Assembly: GCF_000203815.1 (NCBI RefSeq) | Contig: NW_004457735.1 | Span: forward strand, 496,001-560,000 | DNA: 64,000 nt | DNA from: Cavenderia fasciculata | Lineage: Eukaryota > Evosea > Eumycetozoa > Acytosteliales > Cavenderiaceae | Reading direction: 5' to 3' | In this document: piece by piece, positions 24,765 through 35,945 of the stretch | Layout of the letters: the number at the start of each line of letters is the position of its first letter | Numbering within the stretch: the first letter of the stretch is position 1 | Position numbers and translations under genes: made by a program | Notes under the pieces: model-generated | Database searches by the model: none | What the model was told of the DNA's origin: nothing | Seen by the model: only the letters and a program-made list of their open reading frames with translations

Positions 24765-26147
24765 TATACTCTAACATACAAAAACTCTTATAATAATAAT
24801 AATATTAACAATTATAATAATCCAGTATACAACATTGACACATATCGAGTGGATGTCGTTCAATATTTAGAAAGCATTGGAAAGACAGGTTTTATAGTCG
24901 TCTCTGATGCAGCAGAACTAAATAACTTTGAAACACTCAAATACCTATATTCTGTTTATCAACCCATGATCTATGACAGCACAGACAAGATTTTTCCATT
25001 TATAACACTCGAGTGTTTTAAAATTGTATTGGAGCCCCATTTAATTCATAATTTCGGACATTTGGACATATTTACAAAGAATATAATATCAAGATCACGG
25101 ATAGATCTATTAGAATATCTCATCAATCAATTTCCAACACTCCCATTTTATTTCTATCTTTGGCAATCAGTTCATGCTAAAGATCACTCAATGGAGATTG
25201 CGAAACTTTTACTCTCAAATATGGAGTATAATAATAATAATAATACTAATAATAAAAAAAATAATAAAAATAATAATAATAATAATAATAATAATTATAA
25301 TAATTTTTGGTTCATTAAAGATTGGGTTAGGATTAACTTTAAAGATAACAACAAAGAAACAATGATCTATTTACTAAAGAAAGCATTAGAATACAAATCA
25401 ATTGGAATATCAATATACAACCAAGAGGAAAAGGAAACCATCAATCTAAAAAGGAGCAATGTTGATATTGAAATGCTAGAATTAATTTATCAATTATTTC
25501 CTCCTCCAAAAACAACAATATATATTTCAACATGCATCAACTCTGTAGAAATATATCATTGGTTCAAGAGCCACGACACCTATTCCGAGTTGAACCTTGG
25601 AAGTTTGAAAAACCAATCACTTAGATCACACAACAAAGAGATGATTGGATTTTTATTTGCTCCAGGGACAGAAGTAGAATGTAATAGAGAAACTTCAAAC
25701 CATTATTTTGGAGAGTTTGTCAGAGATAAGCAACCTGTATTGGACGATGTATCATTTTTCTATCAAACGCTTTTCAGATGCTATCAATACACCTATAATC
25801 CTCCTCCTCTTAAACCACCAAATCAACAACGAAAAGAATATGCAGACACTGCTGATCAAATAATAGCAAGATCAATCATTTCAAAAAGATGGATACAATA
25901 TTTCTACAAACACTTTCAATACGATACTTTGAAATATCTTTTGGATCAACTACACACAATAGATAGATATTTCTATATAGACGGCATCATATGGCACCAG
26001 ACATTATATGATCATCTATCATTGGTACCATATCTCATGGATGAGCACAGGAGCATGCCTTGGACACAAGAATATTTGGGTTATTATGATCATTTTGAGT
26101 CGATAGTTGGCCACGACATCTATCCTTTAACAAAATCTATTAGATGA
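23676..26147 (+). CDS. Dictyostelid ankyrin-like family protein with very long poly-Asn tract (823 aa as read)
   Basis: The first in-frame ATG is at 23676 (MSMNRLISIVLCHNIVTSRL). The reading frame has no intron and shows many short helical units of the type LEYLINQFPTLPFYFYLWQS and YDTLKYLLDQLHTIDRYFYI, the degenerate ankyrin-like repeats of a large dictyostelid family. A second member lies at 47650-49773. Between residues about 300 and 365 the protein is almost pure Asn (AAT codons). The frame closes at 26145 (TGA), but the +1 frame continues from LDEMDRDHPIKNF at about 26140 to 26583 with matching family features, so the gene carries a single frame break or is misassembled. Function unknown. 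Confidence 0.75.
24576..24765. repeat. (AAT)n microsatellite coding for poly-Asn
   Basis: An almost uninterrupted AAT array of about 190 bases, broken only by single AGT and TAT codons, within the ankyrin-like gene. A shorter array of the same kind lies at about 25260-25300. Confidence 0.95.
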
Positions 26148-26583
26148 AATGGATAGAGATCACCCAATCAAGAACTTTAATGCCAGCAGAACATCACTAA
26201 TTGACAACAAATACAAAGATCAATTAGAGTTACTTCATAACCGTGAAATCAGACAAATCAAAACAGAATACTTTATCAAACCACATTGTATCAAGGATAA
26301 TGATCACAAAGATATGTTGGATAGTATTATTTGGCAATTCGAGGGCGGATATCCTTTTGAAAACAGTCACAAACGATCACTTCAACTTGGATACATTGAT
26401 ATTGTTAGATTCTATCGATTCAACACAACTAACAACAACAACAACAACAACAACAGCATTTATAATCAAGATCATGATGAATATGAAATGACCAACGATC
26501 TTTTAAAGGGACTATTCTTTAAAAGCTTAGCCTATTCCAATCAAATATATAATTTATTGAGCGTTCCTAGGAAGCTATCATAA
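26140..26583 (+). CDS. Out-of-frame C-terminal part of the ankyrin-like gene
   Basis: This frame is +1 relative to the preceding gene and holds LDEMDRDHPIKNFNASR, a helical region (LQLGYIDIVRFYRF) and a second Asn run, ending at a TAA at 26581-26583. It starts within a few bases of the upstream stop, with no promoter-like spacer and no donor/acceptor pair. It is therefore most likely the true C-terminus of the upstream gene after a one-base change near 26128-26140. A separate 144-residue gene from the ATG at 26149 is less likely. Confidence 0.55.
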   Translation, partial: LDEMDRDHPIKNFNASRTSLIDNKYKDQLELLHNREIRQIKTEYFIKPHCIKDNDHKDMLDSIIWQFEGGYPFENSHKRSLQLGYIDIVRFYRFNTTNNNNNNNNSIYNQDHDEYEMTNDLLKGLFFKSLAYSNQIYNLLSVPRKLS

Positions 26584-26691
26584 AACTTTCGAGATAATTA
26601 TCTTCTATATACATGTAATAAAGATGATCATTGTTTGTGAAAAATAAATGCGTATTTATTATTTAAATATTTTATATTTTTTTTATAGTTT

Positions 26692-28228
26692 TTAACCTTG
26701 AAAACCAATTTGATATTCATTATTATTTAAAATGAGTGGTTTATCTTTTAGAATGATACCAATGATGATACCAACATTTTGACCACATCCATTGTATTGT
26801 TGGTCATTCCAATCAGAGATTGCATTTTGGAAGGCAGTTGTAATCACCTTGTGGTTACATAGAATATCGAGTACTTCCATCACAACAACTTCAAGAATAC
26901 CGGTACCAGTAGCCAATTTACTACCAATAGCTTTGATTTCATTGACAAACGTTTGAATGTTACATTGTTCATAGGCAACTGGGACTTGCAAGAGACCCAA
27001 TCCAAAATCTTTGAGTCCACTTTCAACCAAAGAGATTGACTTTGATTCGATACCTGATTGAATATCAGAGAATCCAGTCTCGAAATCATTAAATGTAGCT
27101 TGGACGTCGTTGAAGCATTCTTGAGTTGTCTTGTTGACTGAAATTTCGAGACCTTCTGCCAAACCAAGAAGGAATTCACCAATATCGGTAAGAGTACCTG
27201 GTCCTGAACCACCACTTGTACCTGTTGTTCCACTTCCTGTACCTCCACCACTACCACTTCCACTTCCACTACCTGCGCTACCTCCAGATGAAGATAAACC
27301 AGAGTTTGATGATCCTGAAGCTGAGCCAGAGTTTGATGAACCTGTTCCAGTTGTAGTGAATGATGATGATGATGAGGAACCAGAGTTGGATGATCCTGAT
27401 CCAGTTCCTGAATTGGATCCTGAATTAGATGATCCAGAACCAGGGCCACCAGTAGTGGCAGATGTTCCAGATGATGGTGGAGCAGATGATGTTGCACTTG
27501 TTCCAGAGTTTGAACTTGAAGTGGTTCCTGATGATCCCGATCCTGAACCACCACTGGTAGCAGTTGTTCCTGATGATGGTGGAGCTGATGATGTAGCTGA
27601 TCCAGAGCTAGAGCTTGCTGATGATGCAGATCCACCACTAGTAGCTGTTGTTCCTGATGATGGTGGTGCTGATGATGTTGCACTGGTTCCAGAGTTTGAA
27701 CTTGTGGTGGTACCTGATGATCCTGAACCAGAACCACCACTAGTGGCAGTTGTTCCTGATGATGGTGGTGCTGATGATGTAGCTGATCCAGAGCTAGAAC
27801 TTGCTGATGATGCTGAACCACCACTTGTAGCTGTTGTTCCTGATGATGGTGGAGCAGATGATGTAGCACTTGTTCCAGAGCTAGCACTTGCACTTCCACT
27901 ACCACTTGCACTTGCACTTCCACTACTTCCACTTGAACCTAATTTAAAAGAATGCAAATGTATAAATAATTGTGAATAAATTAATTGATTGTGTGACCGA
28001 CCACTTACTTGAGGCTACACTTCCTGCTGATGTTGAGTTGGATGATGATGATCCTGATCCTGATCCTGAACCAGAGCCAGAGCCAGAAGCAGTGGCTTTT
28101 CCGCTGGATAAACCAGAGCCACTCGTAAAGTCCTCCATATTTTGGTATCTAGAGTGTTCTTTTGCATTGACCATCAATGCACACAATAGTGTTAAAACTA
28201 CTGCTATTAAAATTATTCTTTTCATCAT
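26692..28228 (-). CDS. Secreted mucin-like Ser/Thr/Gly-repeat protein (488 aa)
   Basis: The exons are 28228-28009 and 27938-26692 (GTAAGT donor, in-frame join). A signal peptide (MMKRIILIAVVLTLLCALMV) is followed by about 270 residues made almost only of Ser, Gly, Thr, Ala and Pro. The core unit TSSAPPSSGTTATSGG recurs and forms a higher-order period of about 62 residues. Such tracts are usually heavily O-glycosylated. The C-terminal 170 residues are a compact, non-repetitive domain with six Cys (QECFNDVQATFNDFETGFSD, then EQCNIQTFVNEIKAIGSKL, then VLDILCNHKV, then NGCGQNVGII). I do not recognise it with confidence. An extracellular matrix or spore-coat role is possible but is inference. Confidence 0.8.
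27470..27930 (-). repeat. Two-level coding tandem repeat of the mucin-like gene
   Basis: The DNA repeats a segment encoding TSSAPPSSGTTATSGG at least five times, with two alternating linkers (one rich in SASSASS, one in GSGSSGTT). The two-segment unit of about 186 bases is therefore present at least twice. The strong similarity on both strands produces a long artificial frame on the opposite strand. Confidence 0.85.
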
Positions 28229-28522
28229 GATTGATCAAATAATAATACTATATCTGTTTGTAAATTTAAAAAACTAAACTTGTTGTGATGCTAACCGTGT
28301 AGATGAGTGACCTCTCAAAAGGTCCTTTTGATGTTTTTTACGTTATCTGAAACTTCGGGTATACAAAAAAATCGGAATGAATCTTGAGTCTCGCGTCGGG
28401 AAATATCCTGAAAATATCTTCATCTTGACCTGGTTAAATAGTCTATTAATACACAATTATTTATTTAAATAATAATTTATTATTTGTGCCTATATTTTGA
28501 CAAACATTTGATTTATTATAGA

Positions 28523-30781
28523 TTAAAATGGGGGGATTGAAACAACCCTTTGTTGTAATTTGACTGAATTTTCATCTTGCTCTTCAGAGTCAGAGTCTGA
28601 ACCATAAGATATTGATTTAATTGTTGATTCGAGATCGGTCTTTGCTGAGGGTGACTCGGTGTCCTTTTTAGATGCTTTAGAATCTGATGCCACCAATCCT
28701 GATGGGTTTGCAGCGGATCCCTCCCTTGAAGGTGCCTCTTTCGTGGATTTGGCAAGAATCTTGGAGTTGAAATAACCAAAGATTGGATTCCTTATAAATA
28801 TAGATTTCCGCCAAATCGTTAAACATTTTTGATTAAATCCATAGATGAGCAGTCCGTACAACCCATAGACACGAAGAAAGAATATATATGCAACCATCAT
28901 TCCAAAAGTAGGTCCACCCAATATACAATCTGTATTTCCCATTAATAGACATTCGACAAATCTCGGTATACCTTCTTCAGCAATTTTCTTTGTAATTACA
29001 TGTTCTGAATAATAATTCCTAAATAAATAAATAAATGGTTAGAGTTTCAATGCAAATTAGATCAAAAATATTTATAAATATTTTTTGCATACCAAAAGAC
29101 AGAATAAACAAATGAACAATAAAAAGAAAATACTAAAACCATTGGTTTAATTTCCAATTTAAATATACCACTTCGACCGGTTGCTTTAACAATGACATAG
29201 ATTTGATACATAATCATAAATAGGAAAATAGTTGCAATTGATAAAAGAATACCTAAAGGTATCCAAAATAATGGAGCTGCATAATTACTTCCACTTATCA
29301 TACACCTAAAATAAATAAATTGAGAAATGAACTTATTAATAATGATCTTTTTCTTTTGATTGATTATATTTTTTTTGTTTGTTTTATATATAACTTACAT
29401 AAAATTACCTTGATTATAACCATAAGTTTGTAAACCAAGTGGAATAAAACTAAATAATGATGCCAAGAATAAAGTGGCAACAAAATAATATTTGAATAGT
29501 TCTAGTTTTCTGGTGAAATGGGTAATGGTATACCAAATCTCGAAACACATGATAACAAACCACAACGAGGCAGAAAATGCACCAAATTGAAAAAGGAAAG
29601 CGTTAAATACGCAGAATCTACTGTCACCCGTTATCGTTTGTCGTTCAGATTGACAAATGAAATCTCCAACTGAACCGCGACCGACCCAAGTGTTGAGGAT
29701 ACCCGAAATAGACATGATGGTAATATGAGTGAGGAATAGTGCCAGATTCCTTTCATTGTTGGTTTTGAATTTACTCAAGCCGACATAGGTGATGAATATA
29801 AAGACCGATCCGAAAAAGGAGAAATATGATACAACGTCGTAAAATACAAAAAGTTTGTGCCAGTCTCGTTCGGCGAATACTGGGATGGGACAACGAAGGA
29901 CGCAATCACTATTATTACTAATAAAGAAATACCCCTTGTAATATCCAGCTGGATGGCCTGGATAATCGGCATAGACGAGTGGGTACGGACACTGGTTGGT
30001 TGCCTTGGCCAAGTTTGAGGCTGAAGTGTCAAGACATTGCACTGAAAAGTTGGATTGACCTCCAATGTCGGTGAGGTTGAATAGACTGGGACTGCCCGAT
30101 GGTGGTAAAAATGGAAGAGGGGTCGATAAGTTGGTGTAGATGGGATCAGCCATCTCACAATCAAACATTGATTTATCAATTGCACATAGTTTTGTTGACT
30201 CTTTACAATTCTCTTGACAAGTTCGTCTTGGTACAATAACTGTATTGGTCGATGTACTATTTGTCTTTGAATTTAGTTCAATTTTTACACATTCCCTAAA
30301 TACCTACAAAAAATTAAAAAAAAATAATAAGTATTAAATATATATTTTGTTTTCTATTTTAATTCTTACAAATGAACATAGATTTTTAAAAGTATTTGGA
30401 TTATCTTTACATTCCTTTGATCCAAGAAGCATAATTAAACCAAAATATCCTTCAACCTTTGATCGCATTTCTACTTGATTTGTAGAAGATCCAACATAAA
30501 TAGAATCTAGAAATTAAAATAGAATAGGAATATGTATATCAATTAATAATTATTTTTTAAGTGACCAGACGAGTGTCGTGTGTGTACATACCTGGAGTAG
30601 TCAATAATCCTTGACATAGATTGAAATTGAAATCTGTTCGATCTCCTATATAAGGTTCGCATTTTGCCCCATTATCAATTGGATAATAGATTGAATTTGT
30701 TGCTGCACTGTTTAAAGGCAACCATGCAAACAATACTACTACTATAAATATAAATATAAAAAATATTTTGGAATGATTCAT
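28523..30781 (-). CDS. Frizzled/smoothened-like seven-helix receptor (646 aa)
   Basis: The exons are 30781-30592, 30506-30370, 30303-29399, 29305-29093 and 29018-28523; every join keeps frame and gives 646 residues. A signal peptide (MNHSKIFFIFIFIVVVLFAW) precedes a Cys-rich domain (CEPYIGDRTDF, then LCSFVFRECVKI, then CQENC). Seven hydrophobic helices follow (for example FVFYDVVSYFSFFGSVFIFI and PLGILLSIATIFLFMIMYQI), and then a Ser/Lys/Glu-rich cytosolic tail. This is the layout of the dictyostelid fsl receptors, family-F GPCRs related to Frizzled. The animal KTxxxW Dishevelled-binding motif is absent from the tail. The ligand is unknown. Confidence 0.92.
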
Positions 30782-31300
30782 TAAATTTGACCAAATGCAA
30801 AAAATAAACAACAACAACAACAACAACAATAGAAGAGACAATAAAAATGATCTATATTAAATGATAGGTAGGTAGGTGGGCTGTCTTGTTACCAATTTAA
30901 ATATTTGCATCATTTAAATTTTGATACAATGATCAAAAAAAAAAAATTAAAATATTCCCCCACCGTGTGTGTGAGTGTGTGTGTGTGTGTATGTGTGCAT
31001 ATATATAAATGTGTTGTTGTTTCATTTGGTTTGATTGATTGATTGACAGGGAAAGGGAAACAAGTTAAAGTGTGTGGTTGGTGGATGGTTGCCAATTTTT
31101 AAGGATTGTGTGACACTCATCGATGCAAAGTTCGTGCGGTGGAGGGGGTGTGTATTGTGTTTTAAGACACCCGCCCATAATATTAATATTGGGTGTTAAT
31201 AAGCCATTGAATCTTGGAAAATCCATTGCCAACAATATTGTTCGATGTAGCTTTGGAACGTTGGATCGACAACTAACAACTATCCTATCAAAGTAAGTAA
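30782..31300. other. Spacer with quasi-palindrome between fsl receptor and Lines-like gene
   Basis: This 519-base stretch lies 5' of the fsl receptor and 3' of the Lines-like gene. It has a GT microsatellite (30965-30992) and a C/G-richer patch at 31135-31260. Within the patch, ACACCC at about 31165 pairs with GGGTGT near 31190 across an AATATTAATATT palindrome. It also holds CCCATAA, which resembles the upstream element of dictyostelid small ncRNA genes, and AACAATATTGTT near 31231. A small RNA gene is possible but not shown. Confidence 0.35.
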
Positions 31301-33291
31301 TTATATAGTAGTAGTAGTTTCCGACTCTGTGTCACGGGCCAAATCTAAAAGTGAATGTAATCTTTTGAGTAGGATTGATGGGTTGTAGGGAAAAGTATGG
31401 TTGTTGAAAGATGATTCAATGAACAATGTTAATCGTCTTAGACAGTTGTAAATTAATTGATGATTGTAATCATCCATTTCATCATCATCATAGTTATCTT
31501 GGTATTCCTTTTCTTCTTCTTTTTCTTCTTCTTTTTCTTGATCTATTAATTGTAATTTTTGTTCAATATATTTTTCAATATCTTCTATTTCATCCAATTC
31601 ATCTTCATAATCATCATCATCCTCCACCTCCTCTTCATCATATGATGTATCTCCATTATTATCCATTTTTAAATAAAATGATTCTGGATTTTGAATTGAA
31701 TAATTTAAATATCTATAAGAAGGAATTGAATTGAATTGAAAATTAATATAAATGTTATCGTCTTTAAATCTATTTATATTATACCTTAGAAAATAATCCA
31801 AAAATGAAGTAGATTCAGTTGAGATTAATAAATCGAGTATCATGTGATGATCATATAGACATTGTTTCTCGATGAAATAGTTAAATATTTTATGAGGTTC
31901 AATTGCATTGGTAACCATCAGTAACCTTAATCTATCATCTTCATTATTATTATCGTCTTCATCATCATCCATATTTTGTAATATCCTATAAAGATTAAAC
32001 TAAACGGTTAATATTTCAATTTAATAAAGTTGAACTTAACTGAATGTTGTTTCATACCTGTCTAATAATAAATAAATGGACAGTAAAGTTTTCATAGTAT
32101 CTATAGATTCAATATCCAATTGATCACCAAACAATCTACCTTGATTTTCAATGTTGAAATAAATATTTATGTTTTGTAAATCACACAACAAACATTCCAA
32201 TACCAATGATATTCCTTTTTGACTGTCATCAAGTGATAAACATGATTGTATCAACTCTAACAATACAATATAAATTCTCGATGTGATGATTATGTCTGTT
32301 GACTGTCCCTTGATTAAAATATTTGATATCATATTGTTTGGAGTATCTTCTTCTTCTTTTCCATACCATTTTGATATAAATAGTTGTTGTTGATTATTAT
32401 TAGAAGAAGATGAAGAGTTGAATTGAATTGATAAATGTTTAATAAATAGAATGATTGATTCTACGACTCTCCATTTTGCATTTTCTCCATCTCTATACCA
32501 ATGAATAACAAGTACCACTATTTTAATTAACTTCATTATTATTATATAGTTGTGTACTTTACTACTACTACTGTGACTATCATCATCATCATCATCATTT
32601 AAACATTGTGATAATATATGATTATAAAAGTTAATATTATTATTATTATTATTGTTGATTAAAATAGTAATTATTCTTTTTGATATTTGTTGTTGCCTAT
32701 TATTATTATCATTACTATTATTATTAATACAACTTGATATTTGTAATATTTTGTATAATATTGAATAATATAAATAGTATTGCTTTTGTTGTTGATGATC
32801 ATTCTTTTCAAATGTTGAAAGTATTTGATCAAAGAATAGATTACTATTATTATTGCCGTTGTTGTTTAGAAGAAATGGGTATGTCTTTGATAGATCATTG
32901 TTTCTTCCTCTTTGGTATATGATCTTTAACAGTTTATGAAGAGTATCCAAATGTAATTGTTTGCGAGGTTGACCATTATCATCATCTATAAGTATCACAG
33001 ACATGATCTGATTTTGAATGATTAAATGATCATCACCATTACCTTCATTATCATCACCTTTAAACAATTGTAATATCAATCTTTGATTTAAATGAATCTC
33101 CAATATTGAACAATCATTCCCACCGACATCAGCATTCTCCAATGATAATATATTATTAAACTATGTTTATCAACAAAGAGAAAGTTAGTCAATATGTTGT
33201 TTTAAATCTATTATTACATCATCATTCACAAATATTACAAGTGTATACATACACATTCTTTAACGTTTACATTATTGATGTTGGTATTCAT
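31301..33291 (-). CDS. Probable Lines (LINS1) homologue (584 aa)
   Basis: The exons are 33291-33253, 33160-32058, 31985-31785 and 31712-31301, all in frame, giving 584 residues. The last intron (72 bases, GTATAA...TATAG) is a multiple of three and would also read through, but splicing it gives MILDLLISTESTSFLDYFLR joined to YLNYSIQN. That closely follows the LD-L-S-E-T-FL-Y-LRYLK block of the Lines C-terminal domain, so I favour splicing. The N-terminal half is alpha-helical with Asn runs (LNQRLILQLFKGDDNEG). Lines proteins are helical-repeat regulators known from animal patterning and human cognition genetics; their biochemistry is poorly known. The tail is acidic. The family call is tentative. 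Confidence 0.6.
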
Positions 33292-33388
33292 ATTCTCAAT
33301 TAAATTAAAGAATATAGAAATGATAATGATGCAAATTTAATTGACTATTTTGAATAACTTATTTATTTTTATTGATGGATTATTATTA

Positions 33389-33502
33389 TTAGACTGAATC
33401 ATCGCCATCATCATCATCATTTTCTTGTTTGGGTTGAGGTAATAATGATTGATGAATAGTATGGTTATGATTTACTGGATTACTATGAAGAATGGCATTA
33501 TT

Positions 33503-33535
<33 letters not shown>

Positions 33536-35945
33536 GTTTTGAAGAGGTGAGATTACCAATTGGTCCTCTCCATTTGATGGTCGGATATATTTTGCGGATT
33601 TTGTAAAGTAATCTTGATACATGTATCTACCCACAATGGCTGCACAGAATACAATGAATAGACCAACCATCAAAAAGAATAATGTTGAGTATACTGTGCT
33701 GGATGACTTGTGATTGTCTCGATCGGTGTCATGATTGCTTGAATTGGATCTTCCACTGTCAGTTACACGTGGATGAGAATAAGCCTTATTTGAAATGATT
33801 TGACCATTCTCATCATAGATGGCAGCACCCAACTCTGATTCCTTTAAAAAGTGATTGTATTGATTACTATTGTCACACTGAACAATCACTGAAAAGTATC
33901 CATATATATCTGGTGATTTGGTGATGGTTGGTCGTCCACTCTCCAAGAAATGACATTGGTTGACTGTAATGACAATTGTCAAATTGGTAGGTACCACCAA
34001 ATAAGATTGGTTGTTGTTTATCGATTGCTTTGAGAAGCTGTCATCGATTACTTTGACCTTGCCAATAAGTGGAATGGATACGATTTCATTCTTGTTCTTC
34101 TTGTCGTTGTTGTCGTTTAATGTGGGTAGTGCTCCAACTACAGTCATTGGATCGATATAGTATTGTTTGTCTTCACTCTTTTTATTGCATCGATCCGATG
34201 CTTCTGCAAACCCTATTCGCTTGTTTCCTCTGTCAAAGTGAACATTGTGTCCTTGGAGAGCCACATCACCCAGAATCATGGCTTGCCCGCTGCCGAAACC
34301 CCCATACACGATTCCCCAGCACCAAAGCCCATTGTCTTGAACCAAATATGATCGAGGGCCAATTTCAATTCTAAAGTCGGGATCATTGCTACCTTCACCG
34401 GGCATGGTCAAAGAAATGGTTGGATAGTTGTCAATATAACTCTCATCATCTGAGTAGTCATAACAATAGCCACCCCAAAGGTAGGAACCTTCAGAGAATC
34501 CAGCCAAATCCTTATACTCTTTTTTTGATTTCAAATAACGTATTAAATCAAGGTATACCGAAACATCTAATATTAATAATGTTGAACCAGTATCAACTAG
34601 ATTATAGTAATTAAAATAATAGATAAATCTTGGGTGTCAATATTAATCTTCATTTCTCTCTTTTTGTTGTTACTCAAGCGTAACTAACTTGGTTGAAACA
34701 TACCAACAGACGGATTTTTTGATAAAATATCTTGTGATTGGGGAGAAATGACTGAACTATTATCAACCAATAAATCTAGTACACGAATACTATAATATAG
34801 TTCCTGTATAATTTTGGTGTACGTCATCTTTGTAGTATTCATAACAGGGTCTGCACCACCCATTACAAATACTCCACCATTTTGTGAACAACAAATAGAA
34901 AATGAATTATCGATACCATGTTTTTGGACCATTAATGAGAATATATCATCTCCTCCACTAAATAATATGTTAAAATAAATGGTTAGATATATGTATATAT
35001 AGTATACTATATGTATATGTATATATATTATCACAATACATACGCTGGCTCAAGTGACTTGTATGCCAACCCCAAGATACCATCCATTTTATTAACCATT
35101 GAAACATTTGTTACAGGACAATCTTGTTGATTAAATCCTTCATTATATTGAGAGAGAGAGAGAGAGAAGTGTAAGAATAATGTATAATATTGATTATTAA
35201 ATTAAATATTGAACATACTTAGAGATTGTTGTGTAATGGCACCAAATTTAGCTGTTACACTTAGACCAGCAAAGGAAACAGTATCTTTAACAAATGCACC
35301 CAAAAGAAAGGAGCCGTCAGCATATCCAGTGACAAACTGACACTTTTTGTCCGCTGTACAATGAAGTGTGTCTGGTATATATTCATTTTTTGGACACTCT
35401 TTGTTGTTGGAGCATTGCACAGATACAGCTGACGGACCGTATTCATATGGATTGGTAATAGACGATTGAGAACATGAACAATTAGTTGGTACTCCAACTT
35501 CATAGAATAACTTGCAATCTGCACTAGGAATAGCCAGAGTAGTACTACCAGTATCCAAATCAACCATAAACATTTGTTTATGTGCACCTTCACCTATCCA
35601 AACTGGAAAGAAGAAGGCGTGGAATCGCATACCTCCTTTCATCGTCTCTTCTGTTGTTGTCGTGGTGGTATTGTAACCCAAACGAGAATGTTGAAATGGT
35701 GATTTCTTTGATCTTGGTGGTTTCTCCTCTTTTGACATTTGGTCAACCAGCGTATCATATTTTGTAGCAGTTGATGGTGCAGGATGTTTGCTTCTCCTAT
35801 ATATTGGTATAGTTATTGGTTTTGGTTTTGGTTGTAGTTGTTGTTGTTGTTTTACATCACATTCTACAACTACAAAACAAAATATAAATAATATTACAAA
35901 TACTAATAGAAAAATAGAAATGAATCTTGTGAACTTGATCATCAT
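33389..35945 (-). CDS. Membrane-anchored pepsin-like aspartyl protease (760 aa)
   Basis: The exons are 35945-35219, 35137-35044, 34957-34704 and 34596-33389, in frame throughout. The N-terminal hydrophobic segment (FISIFLLVFVILFIFCFVVV) is a signal peptide. The first catalytic motif is DTGSTTLAIP (about residue 131), with the flap-type region YADGSFLLGAFVKD; the second is DTGSTLLILD (about 360), placed at the start of exon 4. A second-lobe landmark, ILGDVALQGHNVHFDRGNKR, closes the protease domain. A transmembrane helix (about 667-690, FFLMVGLFIVFCAAIVG) and a Gln/His/Asp-rich cytosolic tail follow. The layout is like BACE-type or yapsin-type surface proteases. The length exceeds soluble cathepsin D (about 380) because of the insertion before the anchor. 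Confidence 0.9.

Noticed and set aside
27131-27979. Long plus-strand open frame rich in Asp, Pro and Val opposite the mucin-like gene
   Set aside because: It is the mirror of the Ser/Gly/Thr repeats; the minus strand has the signal peptide, intron and Cys domain.
28290-28440. Possible box C/D snoRNA in the spacer between the mucin-like and fsl genes
   Set aside because: TGATG and CTGA words are present, but the C box is imperfect and no terminal stem is visible.
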